A DNA stretch of 5,416 nucleotides from Comamonadaceae bacterium (GTDB lineage Bacteria; Pseudomonadota; Gammaproteobacteria; Burkholderiales; Burkholderiaceae_C): positions 1 to 5,416 of the forward strand of contig JAIXXW010000204.1 in the NCBI GenBank assembly GCA_027490555.1. Direction: 5' to 3'. Position 1 is the stretch's first letter; every line of letters starts with the position of its first letter. Positions 5,125 to 5,416 of the stretch are shown in pieces. Under the pieces are notes generated by a model. The model did not search any database. It was not told the DNA's origin and saw nothing but the letters and a program-made list of their open reading frames with translations. The translations under genes were made by a program, and so were the position numbers.

Positions 5125-5416
5125 GCGCCAGCCCCCACGCCCCCTGGCTGGCTCGGCAAGCTGCGGCCTTGTTGGCCCAGCGCGGCCACGCTTGGCTGCT
5201 GCAGGGGCCTTCGGGCTTGGGTCAATACGACCTGGCTTTGGCCTTGGTGTCGGCTTGGTTGTGCGACAAGCCTTCGGCGCAGGGCGCTTGCGGCGACTGC
5301 CCCAGTTGCCATGCGGTCGACGTGCGAACCCATGCCGATTTGCAGGTGCTGATGCCCGAGACCGTGATGATCGAACTGGGCTGGCCCTTGTCGGAAAAAG
5401 CCCAGGACGAGATCGA
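5121..5416 (+). CDS. holB: DNA polymerase III delta-prime subunit, N-terminal part (gene continues beyond the right edge)
   Basis: The first 98 codons are present and the frame runs off the right edge. The ATG overlaps the tmk stop (ATGA, 5121-5124). The protein begins MSASPHAPWLARQ. It has the AAA+ clamp-loader layout: a Walker A-like loop 'QGPSGLGQYDLAL' (residues 28-40), then a four-cysteine zinc module. The cysteines are Cys48, Cys57, Cys60 and Cys63, the last three in 'ACGDCPSC', as in delta-prime and gamma/tau subunits. The Walker A lysine is replaced by Gln35. This fits delta-prime, which does not hydrolyse ATP, and argues against DnaX. Its role is to form the clamp loader with delta and the DnaX subunits and so load the beta clamp onto DNA. 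The position directly after tmk is the classic holB location. Roughly two thirds of the gene lies outside the window. Confidence 0.92.
   Translation, partial: MSASPHAPWLARQAAALLAQRGHAWLLQGPSGLGQYDLALALVSAWLCDKPSAQGACGDCPSCHAVDVRTHADLQVLMPETVMIELGWPLSEKAQDEI

Overview
The window is about 5.4 kb of GC-rich bacterial chromosome, almost entirely coding. It most likely comes from a betaproteobacterium of the order Burkholderiales, probably Comamonadaceae. The reasons are the base composition, the protein sequence style, and the gene block ygfZ / mltG-tmk-holB, which is a typical housekeeping arrangement in that group. No mobile elements, CRISPR arrays, tRNA or rRNA genes, or phage remnants are visible.

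Left part (1-2317). A gene for an iron-containing alcohol dehydrogenase runs leftward out of the window; only its first 97 codons are present. About 200 bp of non-coding DNA separates it from a rightward two-gene unit. The first of these genes encodes an alpha/beta hydrolase of the hormone-sensitive-lipase (HSL) family. Four bases later comes a single-frame fusion of a hot-dog (4HBT/YbgC-FadM-like) acyl-CoA thioesterase to a GNAT acetyltransferase of the ElaA/YjcF type. The spacing suggests co-transcription. Ester cleavage next to acyl-CoA thioester cleavage or acyl transfer suggests a small accessory acyl-metabolism unit, but the substrates cannot be read from the sequence.

Middle (2318-3412). 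The fusion gene converges on ygfZ, a leftward gene for a folate-binding, Fe-S-cluster-related protein. The 69-bp gap between them carries a 9-bp inverted repeat abutting the ygfZ stop codon. ygfZ is divergent from mltG across a 69-bp gap, in which -10-like hexamers for the two directions overlap on the same few bases.

Right part (3413-5416). mltG (endolytic murein transglycosylase), tmk (thymidylate kinase) and the start of holB (DNA polymerase III delta-prime subunit) run rightward. tmk and holB overlap by ATGA. This links cell-wall polymerisation control, dTTP supply and the replication clamp loader in one transcription unit, as in the E. coli yceG-tmk-holB order.

Most of the window is ordinary housekeeping DNA. 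The part most worth a second look is the thioesterase-GNAT fusion. I do not see a convincing undescribed multi-gene system here.
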